NCBI RefSeq assembly: GCF_902806685.2
Contig: NC_048555.1
Span: forward strand, 6,386,001-6,450,000
Reading direction: 5' to 3'
Length of the DNA: 64,000 bases
DNA from: Maniola hyperantus
Taxonomy: Eukaryota > Arthropoda > Insecta > Lepidoptera > Nymphalidae
The notes beneath the pieces are model-generated. The model worked only from the letters and a program-made list of their open reading frames with translations. It had not been told where the DNA came from and searched no databases. Below, piece by piece: positions 1 through 12,092 of this stretch. Each line of letters begins with the position of its first letter. Within the stretch, counting starts at the first letter, position 1. The position numbers were made by a program, and so were the translations under genes.

Positions 1-239
1 CTCCTCCTGTTGTGTGACGAATATACCTACGAGTTTGAAACGCCCATTTTGATGTTGTATTTGTAGATAATTAGTAATAGTATGCCTTTGAATGCGTAAA
101 TTGGGAACACCGACGGAGACCGAGACATCTGTAACTATCTGGTCTATTTCTCTACCGCAACAACACAGGAGCAGAGTGAACTAGTGTAAGTGAGCTCTCG
201 ACTTGATCTTGAATCGACATCTGTCAAAATATATTATAC

Positions 240-535
240 TAGCTGACTCCCGCGGCTTCCCCGCGTGGATTTAGGTCTTTAAAAATCCTGAGGGAACTTT
301 TGATTTTCCAGGACAAAAAGTAACCTATCCGTTGTAGCCCGTCCCCGTGATGCAGGATATCTTAGAATTGAATTTCGTAAAGACATTTGAACGAATGATT
401 CTACAAAAAATCCCATGGTATCACCACGATGCAATTCCTTACATTATCCCGGAAAATCAAAGAGTTCCCACGGGATTTTTGAAACCCTAAATCCACGCGT
501 TCGTGGTCGCGGGCATCAACTAGTATTATAATTTC
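240..535. repeat. Fold-back copy of dispersed repeat R2
   Basis: R2 is an abundant repeat whose left end reads CCCGCGACTTCGTCCGCGTGG or close to it, followed by a TTTGATTTTCCGGGATAA block; full copies end in a CAGA run and ATTTATAATATTAGTATGG. Here two left halves face each other: a forward half at about 240-345 and a reverse half at about 440-530 ending in GCGGGCATCAACTAGTA. Each half resembles R2, so the whole can fold back on itself. It is non-coding. Confidence 0.7.
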
Positions 536-601
536 AAACTTTTTACCACGCTGCCACGACGACTATAACATTTGACTCCTGCCAGGTAGCGAAGCCTTTT
601 T

Positions 602-764
602 TATAGTCCGTACAAAATGACTCCTCGCATGCCATTTTAACTCTATGGGCCAACTCGCATGTCAAAAGTACGGTTCACCTTTAATAAGGATTAAAATTGT
701 ACTTTTGATATGAAAATTGACACAAAATTAAAATGGCGCGTGAAGAGTTAATTTTTACTTATAG
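602..764 (+). repeat. MITE family R5, copy 1
   Basis: A ~160-bp element starts TATAGTCCGTACAAAATGAC and ends in the imperfect reverse complement, with AAAATGGCGCGTGAAGAG near the right end. A second copy lies at 1169-1345. The ends are short inverted repeats; no coding capacity is visible. Confidence 0.6.
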
Positions 765-1168
765 ATAAGTTTCATAACTGTCGTGAATGTTGGCACTTAT
801 CGCACGGTGGAGAACCGATTATGTGTGGAGAACATCAAAGAGGATTTCATGGAAAAACAGCCACGATCCTCAGTAATGCACTGAATATTTCTGGTTTTCT
901 TTGCGTCTAATATACAAAATCATATAGATTTTAAACTCAATATATAAATAGGAGAATTTCTATACATAAGTACACAACATAACTCTCTACATATAAGTAT
1001 TAGATACTATAGCTATTGTTAGATAAGTGATGTGCCTATACACTCTTAATAAGAGTTGGACGATTTCACAGATAGCATGTGAAAAATCACGTGAAAAGCC
1101 TTTTTATATGTATCACTAGCTACTTTACTTAAAATTGCCTATTACAATGTAAATATCTAACGAGTAGG

Positions 1169-1345
1169 TATAGTCCGTACAATATGACCTCTCACGCGCC
1201 ATTTTAACTCTATGGGTCAACTGTCATGTCAAAAGTGCGGTTTACCTTTAAAATAAGGACTAAAATCGTACTTTTGACATGAAGTTTGACACATAAGTAT
1301 CTAGTTCAATTGGCGCATGAGAAGTCATTTTTGTACGCATTATAG
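1169..1345 (+). repeat. MITE family R5, copy 2
   Basis: This copy has the same internal sequence as copy 1 (CATTTTAACTCTATGGG, then GTCAAAAGT and GTACTTTTGA) and clearer terminal inverted repeats, TATAGTCCGTACAATATGAC at the left and GTACGCATTATAG at the right. The stretch from 1346 to about 1650 holds nothing I can identify. Confidence 0.65.
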
Positions 1346-1649
1346 GTAGGTGCAGGTCCATTAATACTTTTAGGACTTAGTTAGGTAGCACGATTAATAC
1401 TTTTCGCATTTTTCGTGAAAAATCACCTGTGAAATCACTGTAAAGGAAAAAAATTCACCGAATGCAAATGATTGAAAAGTAGCAATGATCCCCACCTCTA
1501 GTCTAAATCAATCAATCAAGCGAACCCGGCGGATGTTACGGTCTTGAACCCTTGTCCTCATATCGTCTGAGGTCACCACTGTTTGTATCACACGAAAAAT
1601 GTGCATGAAGATAATAATCCATAGTCCATACTAATACTTAGGTATAGTA

Positions 1650-1975
1650 ATTTTAAATGCGAAAGTGAGTTTGTCAGCTTACTTTTACGGCCCATCCGTG
1701 CAACCGATTTTGAGGTTTTTTACAGACCACAGAGTCTGTGGGTACAAACATACATAAAGGACATAAGCTACTTTTCATCGCAAAGAATCAAAGAGCTCCT
1801 ACGGGATTTCTAAAAGCCGCTTCGTTTAAGATAACTTACATCCCCGGCACGGAAATAAGCTTCTTTTGAGAGTTCTCACGGGCCCAGATGAATTATTATA
1901 TTAATCTAACCTCACGGGATTTATGAAAACTAAATCCACGCGAATGAAGCCGCGGGCATCATCTAGTACAAATAT
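1650..1975 (-). repeat. R2 repeat, reverse orientation
   Basis: It opens with GCGAAAGTGAGTTTGTC and the 'CAACCGATTTTGA' block, passes two 'CACGGGATTT' blocks and ends GCCGCGGGCATCATCTAGTA, which is R2 read backwards. Internal blocks are duplicated. Confidence 0.65.
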
Positions 1976-3080
1976 AAATACTAAGACTGCTTTACTGTTG
2001 CTTTAAATTTTAATAAGTTCAATGCCAAGCTAGAAATATAAGTTTATCGGGGTATTCAATTTATTTATTTTTTATTTATTTACTACCTATATATTTGTAT
2101 TGACACAGTAAGTACAGTTATCTATAAATAAATAAACAGTAGGTACCTATTGAATTTATTTTACTAGATCCATGAATAGAATGTCGAATCATGCAATAAA
2201 ACAAAAGCAGTAGGTAGGTATATGAGTTATACGATTAGCAAACATTTCAGGTAAACGCAGGATCAGCAAAGAAAAATCGCTTCTAGTCTTCATTTTATCG
2301 CAAGAAGGATTCTTCCCAGTCTGTAATAAAATACAACAGAATAAGTAATTTTATAAATTAGGTACCTAGGTACCTACTATTTAATATCAATCGCTTTGGC
2401 TTTTATTGATAGGTATCAGGTACACCGAGCCGAGCTGTTTGGTATCTCATTATGGTACAGTACGCGGCAGAAGATAATGTACATCAACCTTTAGAAAAAG
2501 ATAGGTATCAGTTTTGTAGAGCATTGTTTCTGTCGTTGAGACCGATAAAACGTCACATAGGTATGAGCAGAGTCATCGCTCTACAAAGCCAAAATCTCAT
2601 TCTGAAGGTACATTATTTATGTACATTATTTTGTACGTAAGTAAGTTAACAGCTTTCATAATCGTAAGAAATTTTGTTTCCCTAAAATAAGAAGCAATCT
2701 TGATCACCATAGTACGTTGCACAAAATACAATCTCTCTCAACTTGTTTTCAAGATATTGGTACTTAGGTATTATCTCATATCTTCTGCGATAGTATTCCT
2801 ACCATCACGACTTTATGGCGTTGTGATGTGGTTGTCGTCTGAAATTATATTTTTTATAAGTAAAATAATATATCTACCTATATTTTGGTTATCACCTGGC
2901 TATTCAGCAACATTTACTGAAATAAAAAACAAAATTATAATTATTAATAAATATAAAATTATTGAAAAGAAAAAAATAATCTAACTTGCAAAAGTGAAAA
3001 GAACAAATGTGGTGGATATGAAACTCATTGGTTAGGCAGCGCGTATTGTTGTCCATAGAGTGAGTGAGGCAGAGTAGGTA
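1976..3080. other. AT-rich stretch without recognisable gene
   Basis: There are two short open stretches (2452-2640 and 2700-2984) but no splice-compatible context, domain or signal peptide that I trust. The sequence is rich in short TAGGTA/TACCTA words, which recur throughout the window. Confidence 0.5.
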
Positions 3081-3247
3081 TAATTCCCGCAAATTGCTAT
3101 TGCGCTGCAACCATGTCTCATTAACACCGAAATGACGTCATTTTGACGTCAGCCGAAATAAAAATATACCATCAGCTCGAAACTTCAGTCTAGTGCTGAC
3201 GTCACTAAAATGGCGGCCACGCGCATTAGCAATTTGCGGGACTTATA
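3081..3247 (+). repeat. MITE family R4, copy 1
   Basis: This 167-bp element has terminal inverted repeats (left CCCGCAAATTGCTATTGCGC, right AGCAATTTGCGGGACTTATA) and two internal GACGTCA/TGACGTC sites. It matches copies at 7759-7924 and 14941-15108. GACGTCA resembles a CRE-type site, but it is part of the element, so it is no evidence for a local promoter. Confidence 0.75.
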
Positions 3248-4312
3248 CGCCGCGTTCGTTCGTTTGTTTTACTTTTTACCCGACTGTGGAAAAATCCAAA
3301 GAAACCGTTATGATTTATCGCAATTGACTCCCCACCACTCAACTACTCAAGAACATTCGCTTGAATAAACTAAGTGATTACCTATTGTTTGTATGACTAA
3401 ATTCTGATAATAATAATGTGACCCAACAATAATGATAAAGTTGAAGGCCCAAGACACGGGTCTGCCCGCGAAATTCAAATTTAATTTGGGTTTTCACAAT
3501 TGCGCGACAGTAATGACAAAATTAATTTTTACCTCAAAACTTTTTAAAGGTTTTTCATAGTTAGTAACTAGGTTTATGGATGAATATGCTAACACGTAGA
3601 GGGCGCGGGCCGCGTCACTTACGAGGCGCGGACGAGGCACGGATTTAAAACATCACAAACATTTTTATATGAAGCAGTTCATGCTTCACCGCGTGGCGTC
3701 CGTGCACGAATACGGTACACGGCACGTGGTTGCCACGTGTTAGCTTAAATCATCCCTTATTCTTTTACTAATTAATGTAAATAATACAGTAGGTAGTAGG
3801 TACCTCCATTTTCATTCTCCACAACGGTCACTAAAACAAAAAGATTTTAATTTGTATGTGTTTAGGTACTATTATGAAGCTAAAATAATTTTATTCGGAA
3901 AAACCTCACACCTCCGAAGTGAGGTGTCTGGTTTTAAATCAACTACTTCGATTGTCAGCTGTTGCGATGTTTGCTGAGGTTACGATATGCGATACCTAGT
4001 GATTAGTATACATTGTGTATACGATAACTATCGCCTCGGTGAATTTCGCCCGTCCGTCGCTTCGACCGCTGCTTCGGCTCACATCAATGAGCATTGAGCC
4101 TAATTTTACAACCATGGGGTAATATTTTGTTTCACTAAATATTTTATGTAAGTATGTCTTTCCCAAAACATATCAGTTTTTTTAATAGAAGTTATACAGT
4201 ATTTTTCTAGTATGTTGTACGTGTCCTAAAGCACTCATGGAGTCAGCTTTATTTTTACCTTTTTCTTTGTTACTTATTCATTTATGTTAAGAAGTTTCCA
4301 ATCTTATGCCAC
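3248..4312. other. Non-coding stretch with weak palindromes
   Basis: Nothing gene-like is visible. At about 3589-3750 a GC-rich patch begins CTAACACGTAGAGGGCG and ends GCCACGTGTTAGC, giving a weak inverted repeat. At 3900-3935 a short hairpin is formed by CACACCTCCGAAGTGAGGTG. Confidence 0.4.
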
Positions 4313-4934
4313 AATGGGGCCGATTCTCTTGTACACAATCTCTAAACTAAACTAAATTAACAGGTCTAAATCTAGTGCTATCCTTTTCCGCAAGCAACAT
4401 TATGAAAGGGATAGCAATAGATTTAGACGTGCCATTTTAGTTTAGTTTAGAGATTGTGTACAAAGGAATTAGCCCCATTGGCCCCGATTCTCTAGTCTCT
4501 CTCTAAACTAAATTTAGAGTATCTGCATCCTTTTCTTTTTACTAATGCTAAAAAAGGAACGGAACATGACTTTCACATTTAAAGACTTTAAATTTTAGTG
4601 CACAATACAAATTTAAACAGTACGTTCGCGAGTGCGTGCTAAAACACGGGTTTTACTATCTAAAAATTAAATTTAGAAATGTCAAACTGCTTCTGTCCTT
4701 TTCATATTACAATAGTAAGAAGAGGGTGCGAATACTCTAAAATTAGGTTGTGCTTAGAATCGGTGCCATTGGGGCTAATTCCTTTGTACACAATCTCTAA
4801 ACTAAACTAAAATGGCACGTCTAAATCTATTGCTATCCCTTTCATAATGTTGCTTGCGGAAAAGGATAGCACTAGATTTAGACCTGTTAATTTAGTTTAG
4901 TTTAGAGATTGTGTACAAGAGAATCGGCCCCATT
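4313..4934. repeat. Nested inverted repeat with two identical 165-bp arms
   Basis: The left arm (4313-4477) and right arm (4770-4934) are reverse complements of each other and identical by eye across about 165 bp. Each arm is itself an element with ~28-bp terminal inverted repeats (TTGTACACAATCTCTAAACT at one end and its complement at the other). The ~290-bp spacer starts and ends with weaker copies of the same terminal words. No coding sequence is seen. Confidence 0.85.
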
Positions 4935-5445
4935 ATCAGTTTAAATCAGGTGTGATTGTGGCCAAGCGTGTATAATACAGAATTAAAAAAACTAAAAATG
5001 TAAAAAACTGTAGATATTATCATTTCCCTCCGTTTTACCTCCATTTTCGTTCTCCGCGATGATCACTAGAACAAAGAGATGATTTTTAAATAATGTGTTT
5101 ACTTATCATAGAAATGAAGATTTTTTTTTCAAGGATTGCATACCTAGCATTGAAAAATTGTTCAATTTAATATAAATAATAAGCAATTTAATTTTTGTAG
5201 AAGTTTAATGAAATGAGTTTTTAACCATTTCAGTTAGTCGTAAGTTATTTTGATGTATTATATGTATGCTATATAATGTAAATTTTATTTATTGTAATTT
5301 TTTAAATGTGTATATGGGTTTTTTATGCCTGAAAGTAAAAACTATTAGGTATTGTTAATCACTAAATAAATAGACTTTTTCAGCCAATGCAACAATTGTA
5401 AATGATTTTAGCAACATTTTAGTATAAATACATAATTATTGATAT
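4935..5445. other. AT-rich stretch, nothing recognised
   Basis: Simple AT-rich sequence with runs of T and A; no open reading frame of note and no repeat family that I recognise. Confidence 0.4.
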
Positions 5446-5965
5446 TTTAAATGCGAAAATGTGTCTGTCTTCCTATCTGCTACATTTTCACGACCCATCC
5501 ACTTAACCATTTTTGATATAATTTGGTACCTTGAATTTAGCTTATGGGCTCAGGCTACTTTTTATCCCGAAAAATCAAAGAATTTCTCTTTGATTTTCCG
5601 GGATTTAAAACTAATAATTGAAAGTAAAAATCCTCGCAGATGAACAGGTATTACCTACTATTAAAAACTTCTATAGGAAGACTAGCTTATGCTCGCGACT
5701 TTATCCGCGTGGACAACTTCAAAACCCTATTTCACCCCCTTAGGGGTTGAATTTTCAAAAATCCTTTCTTATTGTATGCCGACGTCATAATAGCTATCTG
5801 CATGCCAAATTTCAGCCCGATCTGTCCTGAAGTTTGAGCTGTGCGTTGATAGATCAGTCAATCAGTCACCTTTTCCTTACATCCCGGAGAAGGACACAGG
5901 CTACATTTTATCCTGGAAAAGCAAGTAGTTCCCACGGGATTTTAGGAACCTAAATCTACGCGAAC
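5446..5965. repeat. R2 (-) followed by an R2b/R2 mosaic
   Basis: 5446-5650 is an R2 copy in reverse. 5680-5965 opens like R2b (a forward form reading TTATGCTCGCGACTTTATCC, then CACCCCCTTAGGGGTTGAAT) and runs into an R2 tail ending CACGGGATTTTAGG. The open stretch at 5461-5643 lies inside the repeat and is not a gene. Confidence 0.65.
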
Positions 5966-7315
5966 TACTAGTTAAAAATAAAAGAATAAATTACCTCCCC
6001 CACCGCCAACCGCTGTAACAAAAAATTATTACAAATGAGTAGGTCGATAGTGATAAATATATTATGTAATAATGTATGTGAATAGGTATTATTGCTGTTA
6101 ATATGGATCAAATTAATTGTAATAGGAAACCGGCTTCAACTCACTTGTTTTAATCGGTGTAAGCACGACTAGTTTGGAATCCGTTTGGAGAACTAAATCA
6201 TGATAAATCATGTGGTTGGTACCCCACATCCCGTACCGAAATGTGGCTTTGGGCTCATGAACAATAAAAAAACCTCGAACGGGTTTGAAACTAGTCAGGC
6301 TTGCACCAAAAAACAAGTATAATATGAGTACCATTGACGAAAGTTTAAATAAGAAGCGTTGGCACCCTGCCTCGTTACGGAGGTTTAGACGATATTTTCG
6401 ATTTGGCTTGTTTAAAATATAACAAATATTATAATTCAATTTTTTTTTAAACCCGTGGTTTGGACTGTGTCTTTTTCAGTCCGCACATTAGAGCGCATAA
6501 AATCTGCAATTTTGATTTTTTATGTACGCACTGATACTCGCCCCATTAAGACAAATCGAATGACGTATTCTTTATTAAATCGGTTAAGCTGTTGAGGACT
6601 TAGTTACGAGTGGACATAAGAATTGGCTTACATATAAAAAAGGTACCTACCCGGTCCGTTTCCATCGACGACTGCAACTGAAAAAGGAAAATGAGAGCTG
6701 TTATTCAAGTTTACCTACTGAACTTCATAATAGCACGTTTGCCCACGGCTTCACTCGCGTCTAGGGTTGCCAGGTCGCCAAACCTAATAGCCGGACAGAC
6801 CAGCCAGTTTGGCCGGACATTTGGGTAGAAGGGCCGGACATCCTACATTATTGAGGATTTTGTGTCTTAGTATTAATAGGTACGTACGACAAAAAACTTG
6901 TATGTAAAACCTAACAAAAGCCGGATACCGTTTGTTTTGGCCGGACACGCGACGATTACGTCATAAATATCTACTCGTTATTTATTTATAACTAATTAGG
7001 TATGTTATAATATATTTAGCCTAATTACGTACCTAAGCAAATAAGTACTAACATTAAAATTTAACACTCAACTCACATTGCAGAAGGATCGAAGAAAAAG
7101 CGCACTCTCGCGTGAATTATTCTAGCAGGGCGTTAATCCCAGTGATCAATCTGTAGGCCGACGACGTATGCAAGTGAGTTGTGAGCTCAATTAATGTGCT
7201 CAACGAACATAATATAAGTACGCTTCGTGTCGCGTCGCTCCGGCTGTCAATGAGTCTTCAGCTTAAGTTTAATTCAAAGTTGTTTTTTTACTGAATATTA
7301 AGTAGGTAAGTATAT
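5966..7315. other. No gene recognised; GCCGGACA-rich repeat at about 6760-6960
   Basis: The stretch contains a 108-codon open frame on the minus strand at 6113-6439 that resembles no family I know and looks repeat-derived. At 6762-6955 the word GCCGGACA recurs with short spacing, preceded by AGGGTTGCCAGGTCGCC. This looks like part of a DNA-transposon-derived repeat but cannot be assigned. Confidence 0.4.
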
Positions 7316-7319
7316 ATTT

Positions 7320-7620
7320 TACTAACTTATGCCCACAACTTCATCCGTATGGACAACACAAATTTCAAACCCCTGTTTACCATTTTAGGGATTGAATTTT
7401 CAAAAATCCTTTGTCTAAGTCATATTAATAGCTATCTGCATGCCAAACCGCCCGATCCGTCCAGGAGTTTGAGCTGTATGGTGTGTTGATAGATCTGTCA
7501 TGCAGTCAGTCAGTCAGCTTTTACTTTTACATAGGTATATGTATAGACTAGCTTATCCCCGCAACTTCGTCCGCGTGGACTACACAAATTTCAAACCCCT
7601 ATCCCCCTTAGGGATTAAAG
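7320..7620 (+). repeat. R2b repeat plus truncated second R2b head
   Basis: R2b reads TATGCTCGCGACTTCGTCC, CAAATTTCAAACCCCTATTT, CAAAAATCCTTTCTTAG, CAAATTTCAGCCCGATCCG and ends GATAGATCAGTCAGTCAG...CCTTTTCCTTT. Here 7320-7525 is a full but diverged copy and 7545-7620 is only the head of another. Confidence 0.7.
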
Positions 7621-7758
7621 TTTCAATACTTAAGTATAACTACGTCTTATTCTAAATATCGATAATACAACTGTAGGTATACCTCCACTTTCATTTTCCA
7701 CGACGGTCACTAGAACAAAGAGATTGGATATTAGATATTTTAATTACCTATTTGCTTA

Positions 7759-7924
7759 TAAGTCCCGCAAATTGCTATTGCGCTGTAACCATGTCTCATT
7801 AACATCGAAATTACGTCATTTTAACGTCAGCCGAAATAAAAATATACCATCAGCTCGAAACTTCGGTCTAGTGCTGACGTCACTAAAATGGCGGCCACGC
7901 GCATTAGCAATTAGCGGGATTTAT
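7759..7924 (+). repeat. MITE family R4, copy 2
   Basis: Same orientation and length as copy 1 at 3081-3247, with the same ATGGCGGCCACGCGCATTAG block. The right end carries TTAGCGGGATTTATA instead of TTTGCGGGACTTATA. A 93-codon open frame runs through it (7724-8005) and is an artefact of the repeat. From 7925 to 8480 no gene is visible. Confidence 0.75.
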
Positions 7925-8484
7925 ACTCATGAAACGTTTATTATTATAGAGTCGGGATTAAAATCGTGTTATCTCGATCGGGAGTTCCGATATCTATTGA
8001 CATAGGAAGGGAGACTATGGGGTCTAGGCAGAAACCCCGACATTTTTACTTACGGGAGAAGTTAACCATAAGACGATCTTTAAAATGTTATCTTTGCCCG
8101 TAGGGTAGGGCAAGGTTCTTTGAACTCCCAGAAACACAATATTAATTCGGGCACCATTTAGTTAAAAGTCCTATATTATAAACTTTCAGATTTTCTTATA
8201 CCTACTACAGAAACTATTAAGATAATAATAAGTATTATATTTACCGCCTTGTGGATGAGGACGAGCCGATACGATGGTGATAGCTGCTATCAGAACAAGT
8301 AGGTACTGAAAAAGCAAAATAAAGAGTACCTACAAAACCTATTTCGGAATACCTATACTTACATAGATAGGTATATTGTAGACGTTTTGTAGTTTTCGTA
8401 AATGAAATTATCGAAAAATTAAAACGAAAAACAATTCTATGAAATTACTTATAACTATAAGTATAAGAATTATATTTTTAACTA

Positions 8485-8700
8485 GCTTACTCCCGCGACT
8501 TCGTCCGCGTGGACTACACAAATTTCGAACCCGTATATTTTTACCCCCTCTGGTTGAATTTCTAAAAACCCTTTCTCAGCAGAAGATGCCTACGTCATAA
8601 TAGCTCTCTGATGCAAGCAAAATTTCAGCCCGATCCGCCCAGTGGTTTGGTCTGTGCGTTGATAGATCAGTCAGTCAGTCACCTTTTCCTTTTATATATT
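8485..8700 (+). repeat. R2b repeat
   Basis: A full-length R2b copy, from CTAGCTTACTCCCGCGACTT to CAGTCAGTCACCTTTTCCTT. Confidence 0.75.
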
Positions 8701-8803
8701 ATAAAAATCAATCACAAAAACACAAATACATAGGCCTATAAATTTGAATAAGAAATTCCTAGCCAAAATTTAAATTTCGAATACCTAACCAAAATTAGAA
8801 TTT

Positions 8804-8943
8804 GGAATTCACGAAGGCGAGAGAGTCTTGCTTGTGTTTAAGTCGTATCGGTACATAAGGCACACTAAATGTGTGCGTTTGACAGAGCTTGCTCTCTTGT
8901 TACCACAAGTAAAGTTCAGTAGCCTTCGTGAATTGCAAGAACT
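8804..8943 (+). repeat. MITE family R7, copy 1
   Basis: Ends are inverted repeats, GGAATTCACGAAGGCGAG and GCCTTCGTGAATTGCAAG, and the interior contains GTGTTTAAGTCGTATCGGT. Other copies lie at 32327-32502 and 40921-41124, both close to CSP pseudogenes. Confidence 0.7.
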
Positions 8944-9582
8944 ACACAATGAAATTAAAGCACAAAATGTACAACCTGCGCTTTGTTTTCAGTGGGTATT
9001 ATTTTCATAAAAGGCACAATATATTTCTACATACCGTTAATTTAGGCATATTAAAATTATTGTAAATTCACTCTTCCGTCTAGTTCAATTAACAAAAAAC
9101 ATCTAATTTAAATGGGATTGTTAGCGTTTAAATTAAACTGACCTCTCTATAACTGATAACCTCTAAATACTTACAACAGATACATAGATAATTGCAAATA
9201 TTCCACTGCTTAAGTGAATAATTTAGACTTTTTATGTAATGCCTAATATTATATTATCTGGGACAATCAAGGACTACCGGATAAGCATTTAATTAAGTAA
9301 TAATTATTTGAGTTTTTTTTATAGTATGGACATTTATGTCTATACTCTAGGTAGGTACATTTATGTCATAAATGTGGACATAAATGTCCATACTCCATTG
9401 TCCATACTATAAAGATGTACCTACGTAACAATATGAGGGGACTTGTGTCCTGACTCCTGACTCCTGACTCCTGTTATTTGACAAAAACCAAAATACGTAT
9501 AGGTATATATACCAAATATAATATGAAGAACATAGTAGGTACAGAGTGTTAGTACACTCTGTACTATTTTATATTATACTAG
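8944..9582. other. Non-coding stretch with small palindrome cluster
   Basis: At 9325-9418 the word GTATGGACATTTATGTC and its complement occur three times in alternating orientation around AGGTAGGTACATTTATG, forming a small palindromic element. The remainder is AT-rich with no gene. Confidence 0.5.
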
Positions 9583-9790
9583 CTGATGCCCGCGATTTCG
9601 TCCGCGTAGATTTACATTTTTCAAAATCCCGCGGGAACTCTTTGATTTTTCGGGATTAAAGTAGCCTATGTGTTAACCCAGGGTATAATCTTTCTCCATT
9701 TTAAAATTTCATCCAAATCCGTTCAGCCGTTTTTGCGTGATTGAGTAAGAAACATCCAAACATCCACACTTTCACATTTATAATATAATA
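9583..9790 (+). repeat. R2 repeat
   Basis: Reads CTGATGCCCGCGATTTCGTC, TTTGATTTTTCGGGATTAA, CAAATCCGTTCAGCCG and ends near CACTTTCACATTTATAAT. The 9791-10360 stretch that follows has a 110-codon minus-strand open frame (9844-10176) with no recognisable domain. Confidence 0.7.
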
Positions 9791-10364
9791 ACTAAAGTAT
9801 GGCAAAACTATTAATTAAAAAAACACGACAAACCAAAAACGAACTAAAAAGTAAAAAAAAACAAATTTGAAAATGACGCCATATATTTAAAAAAAGTATA
9901 GCCAGTGTCACTCGCGATGATGTAAGGATTGTAACGATAGTCGATACCCCATACCACAGAAGATATAATAGTACTCCCTAGTCCCATAAATTCAAATCTG
10001 TTCAGGCATGTAGATGTTATGGTGGAATAAATAAACTCACATACATGCACATACACGAACCCTGAAAACATAACACTCCTTTTTTGGGCAGTTGTGAAAA
10101 TAGAAGGCGTTTTAAAATTAATTATGTATATTCTGTAGTTCCTATTAAAGATTTGTAAAAGTAGGTACCTAGTCATTTTAAAGTAAATCTATATTATTTT
10201 GCCGCTACCATTTACGAATTAACATAATTATAAGATTTGTGCTATTCGAGGAACTTATAGTGATTAAAACTACGTAAACATATTTTTAGCTTATAATTCC
10301 ACGAAACATCGTGCCATAATTAATTCGCTTAGTTTTTCTCCGCTGGCAGCTAGAGCGATACCTA

Positions 10365-10520
10365 TCACAAAATAGATAGGTACGAGGGTCGGGTCGGGTG
10401 GCAATCGGGGAGAGAACGCCCCGCACGCCCGCACAGCCCCCGCGCTAACCCGGTCACCGGTGCGGGAAAGCGCCCCATACCCCGATACCCATCTCGACCT
10501 GTCGCGTACTATAAGTAGGT
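10365..10520. repeat. Palindromic MITE family R3, copy 1
   Basis: R3 is a GC-rich palindrome. Full copies run from a TACGCGACAGGTCGAGATGG-like end through CAATCGGGG, GGGCGTTC or its complement, and a CACCCGCACAGCCCCCGCG core to the mirror-image end. This copy contains GGCAATCGGGGAGAGAACGC and ends CTCGACCTGTCGCGTACTAT. R3 stands out because it is far more GC-rich than its surroundings. Confidence 0.75.
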
Positions 10521-10605
10521 ATAGTACCTATTAGAACAGGTGATAAACAGATTTCCATTATATATTATCTTAGCCGTGTCTCTAATATCTCATTATGTAT
10601 AATAG

Positions 10606-10703
10606 TTAGCCCGACTAGTTTCGAACCCATCCGGGGTCCTTTTTCAAGGGAACTGACTCCCTTGAAAAAGGACCCCGGATGGGTTCGAAACTAGTCGGGC
10701 TAA
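10606..10703. repeat. Near-perfect 46-bp-arm hairpin
   Basis: Left arm TTAGCCCGACTAGTTTCGAA...TTCAAGGGA and right arm TCCCTTGAA...TTCGAAACTAGTCGGGCTAA are reverse complements around a ~6-base loop. Fragments of the same element lie at 20310-20335, 22330-22425 and 44690-44712. Confidence 0.85.
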
Positions 10704-12092
10704 CGTCGACTAAACACGTGAGTATAGCCGGGTTAGAGATATTATAGATTTAAAAATCTTAAAGCTTAAGATTATCCATGCGGACGAAGTAGGTGATTAT
10801 TATTATATACAAAAAATTGTAAGGTCGTAAAAATTCAAGGTTTATTCATATTATATATAACACATTAATTTGTTTACAAGTTTCCTACTTGCAAAATAAG
10901 ATTTATTTGTGTTTCTCACTTCTGTGTCCAGACGAGACTATATCGATACCTCTGGGCTCAAAGGTCGTAAAGGACATTTGGCCGAAAATGACTTTTTGAC
11001 ACTGCTTTACTCAGTTTTTAATTCTCTATCGATCTGTATATTCCGTTTCACGAAATTCGTAAAAAAAATGCCTTTACGACCCACATAATTTGGCACGTTA
11101 AACAAAGTTTACCGTGAAAATATGGGTGTAAGTAACACTTGGTTACCAGAGTCTACTCCTTTTGGTAGTAAAGCAAAGTATTAAAAAAACCTTTGGGCGT
11201 AACATACAAATAAATTATCAATTGTCTTATACCACCTTAGATGGTTAATATGACACCTCAAAATTTTGGACGTAAAGGACATCATGTTTACAAATTGTCT
11301 TGTACACCCTTACAATTTAAAATAAAAAAATGAAAGCGTCCTTTACTACCTAGTTTCATTTTAATAATGCGCTTTCATTTGCGCCCTTAAGGGCGTAAAT
11401 AAACAAAAGTAGATGAGGAATAGTCCCATAAGTCCTAGAATATACTACCTAACTTGATTAACCCTATTCTTGGCAGTGTGCATTGTAATGCATAACACAC
11501 TTTGAAAAAAAAAATCCTGACACTACACGAAACCTTTTTTAATTTTATTTTTTTAATATTGTATTAGTTCATACACTACTAAATTACAAAAAAATATAAA
11601 TGCGTTATTTGAAACATCACATTTTCAGCAGAACCTGAAATGATAAACCGCATGTTGGTGTCTGCGCGAAGTAAAAATATTGATTTTTAATACTATTCTT
11701 GTCAAATTTTTGAAATAACCATACAAAATTATATGAACAATATTTTATATCGATAAATGTCAATATTATAAAACAATTCCAATGGTTTTATGATGTCATT
11801 TTTACATATTATGTATCTTTAAATGTACACTACTCGCTCGACTACAAAAAGCGTTTATTACAAATACTTCAGATTGGCCAACATATTAACATCTTTCACT
11901 GTTATCTAATATAGGTGCTGGCTCAGCATCAATTTTATCATCAATTTTAAGACCTTACATTGGATTGTAAGGTCTACATTAAGCTTTTGGTTCATTGTAT
12001 ATCATGGACTTCCGCAAAGTAACGCCTGCTTCGATAGCACATATAATTTTGGAGGGTTTATTTGAGTTTTCTAGTGATTTCAAACTTTTAAT

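Noticed and set aside
6113..6439. 108-codon minus-strand open frame
   Set aside because: It matches no family I know and overlaps sequence related to the dispersed 'CGAACCCGTTCG/CTAGTC' repeats.
9844..10176. 110-codon open frame on the minus strand
   Set aside because: No signal peptide, domain or splice partner; AT-rich composition and a tyrosine/phenylalanine-rich product typical of chance frames.
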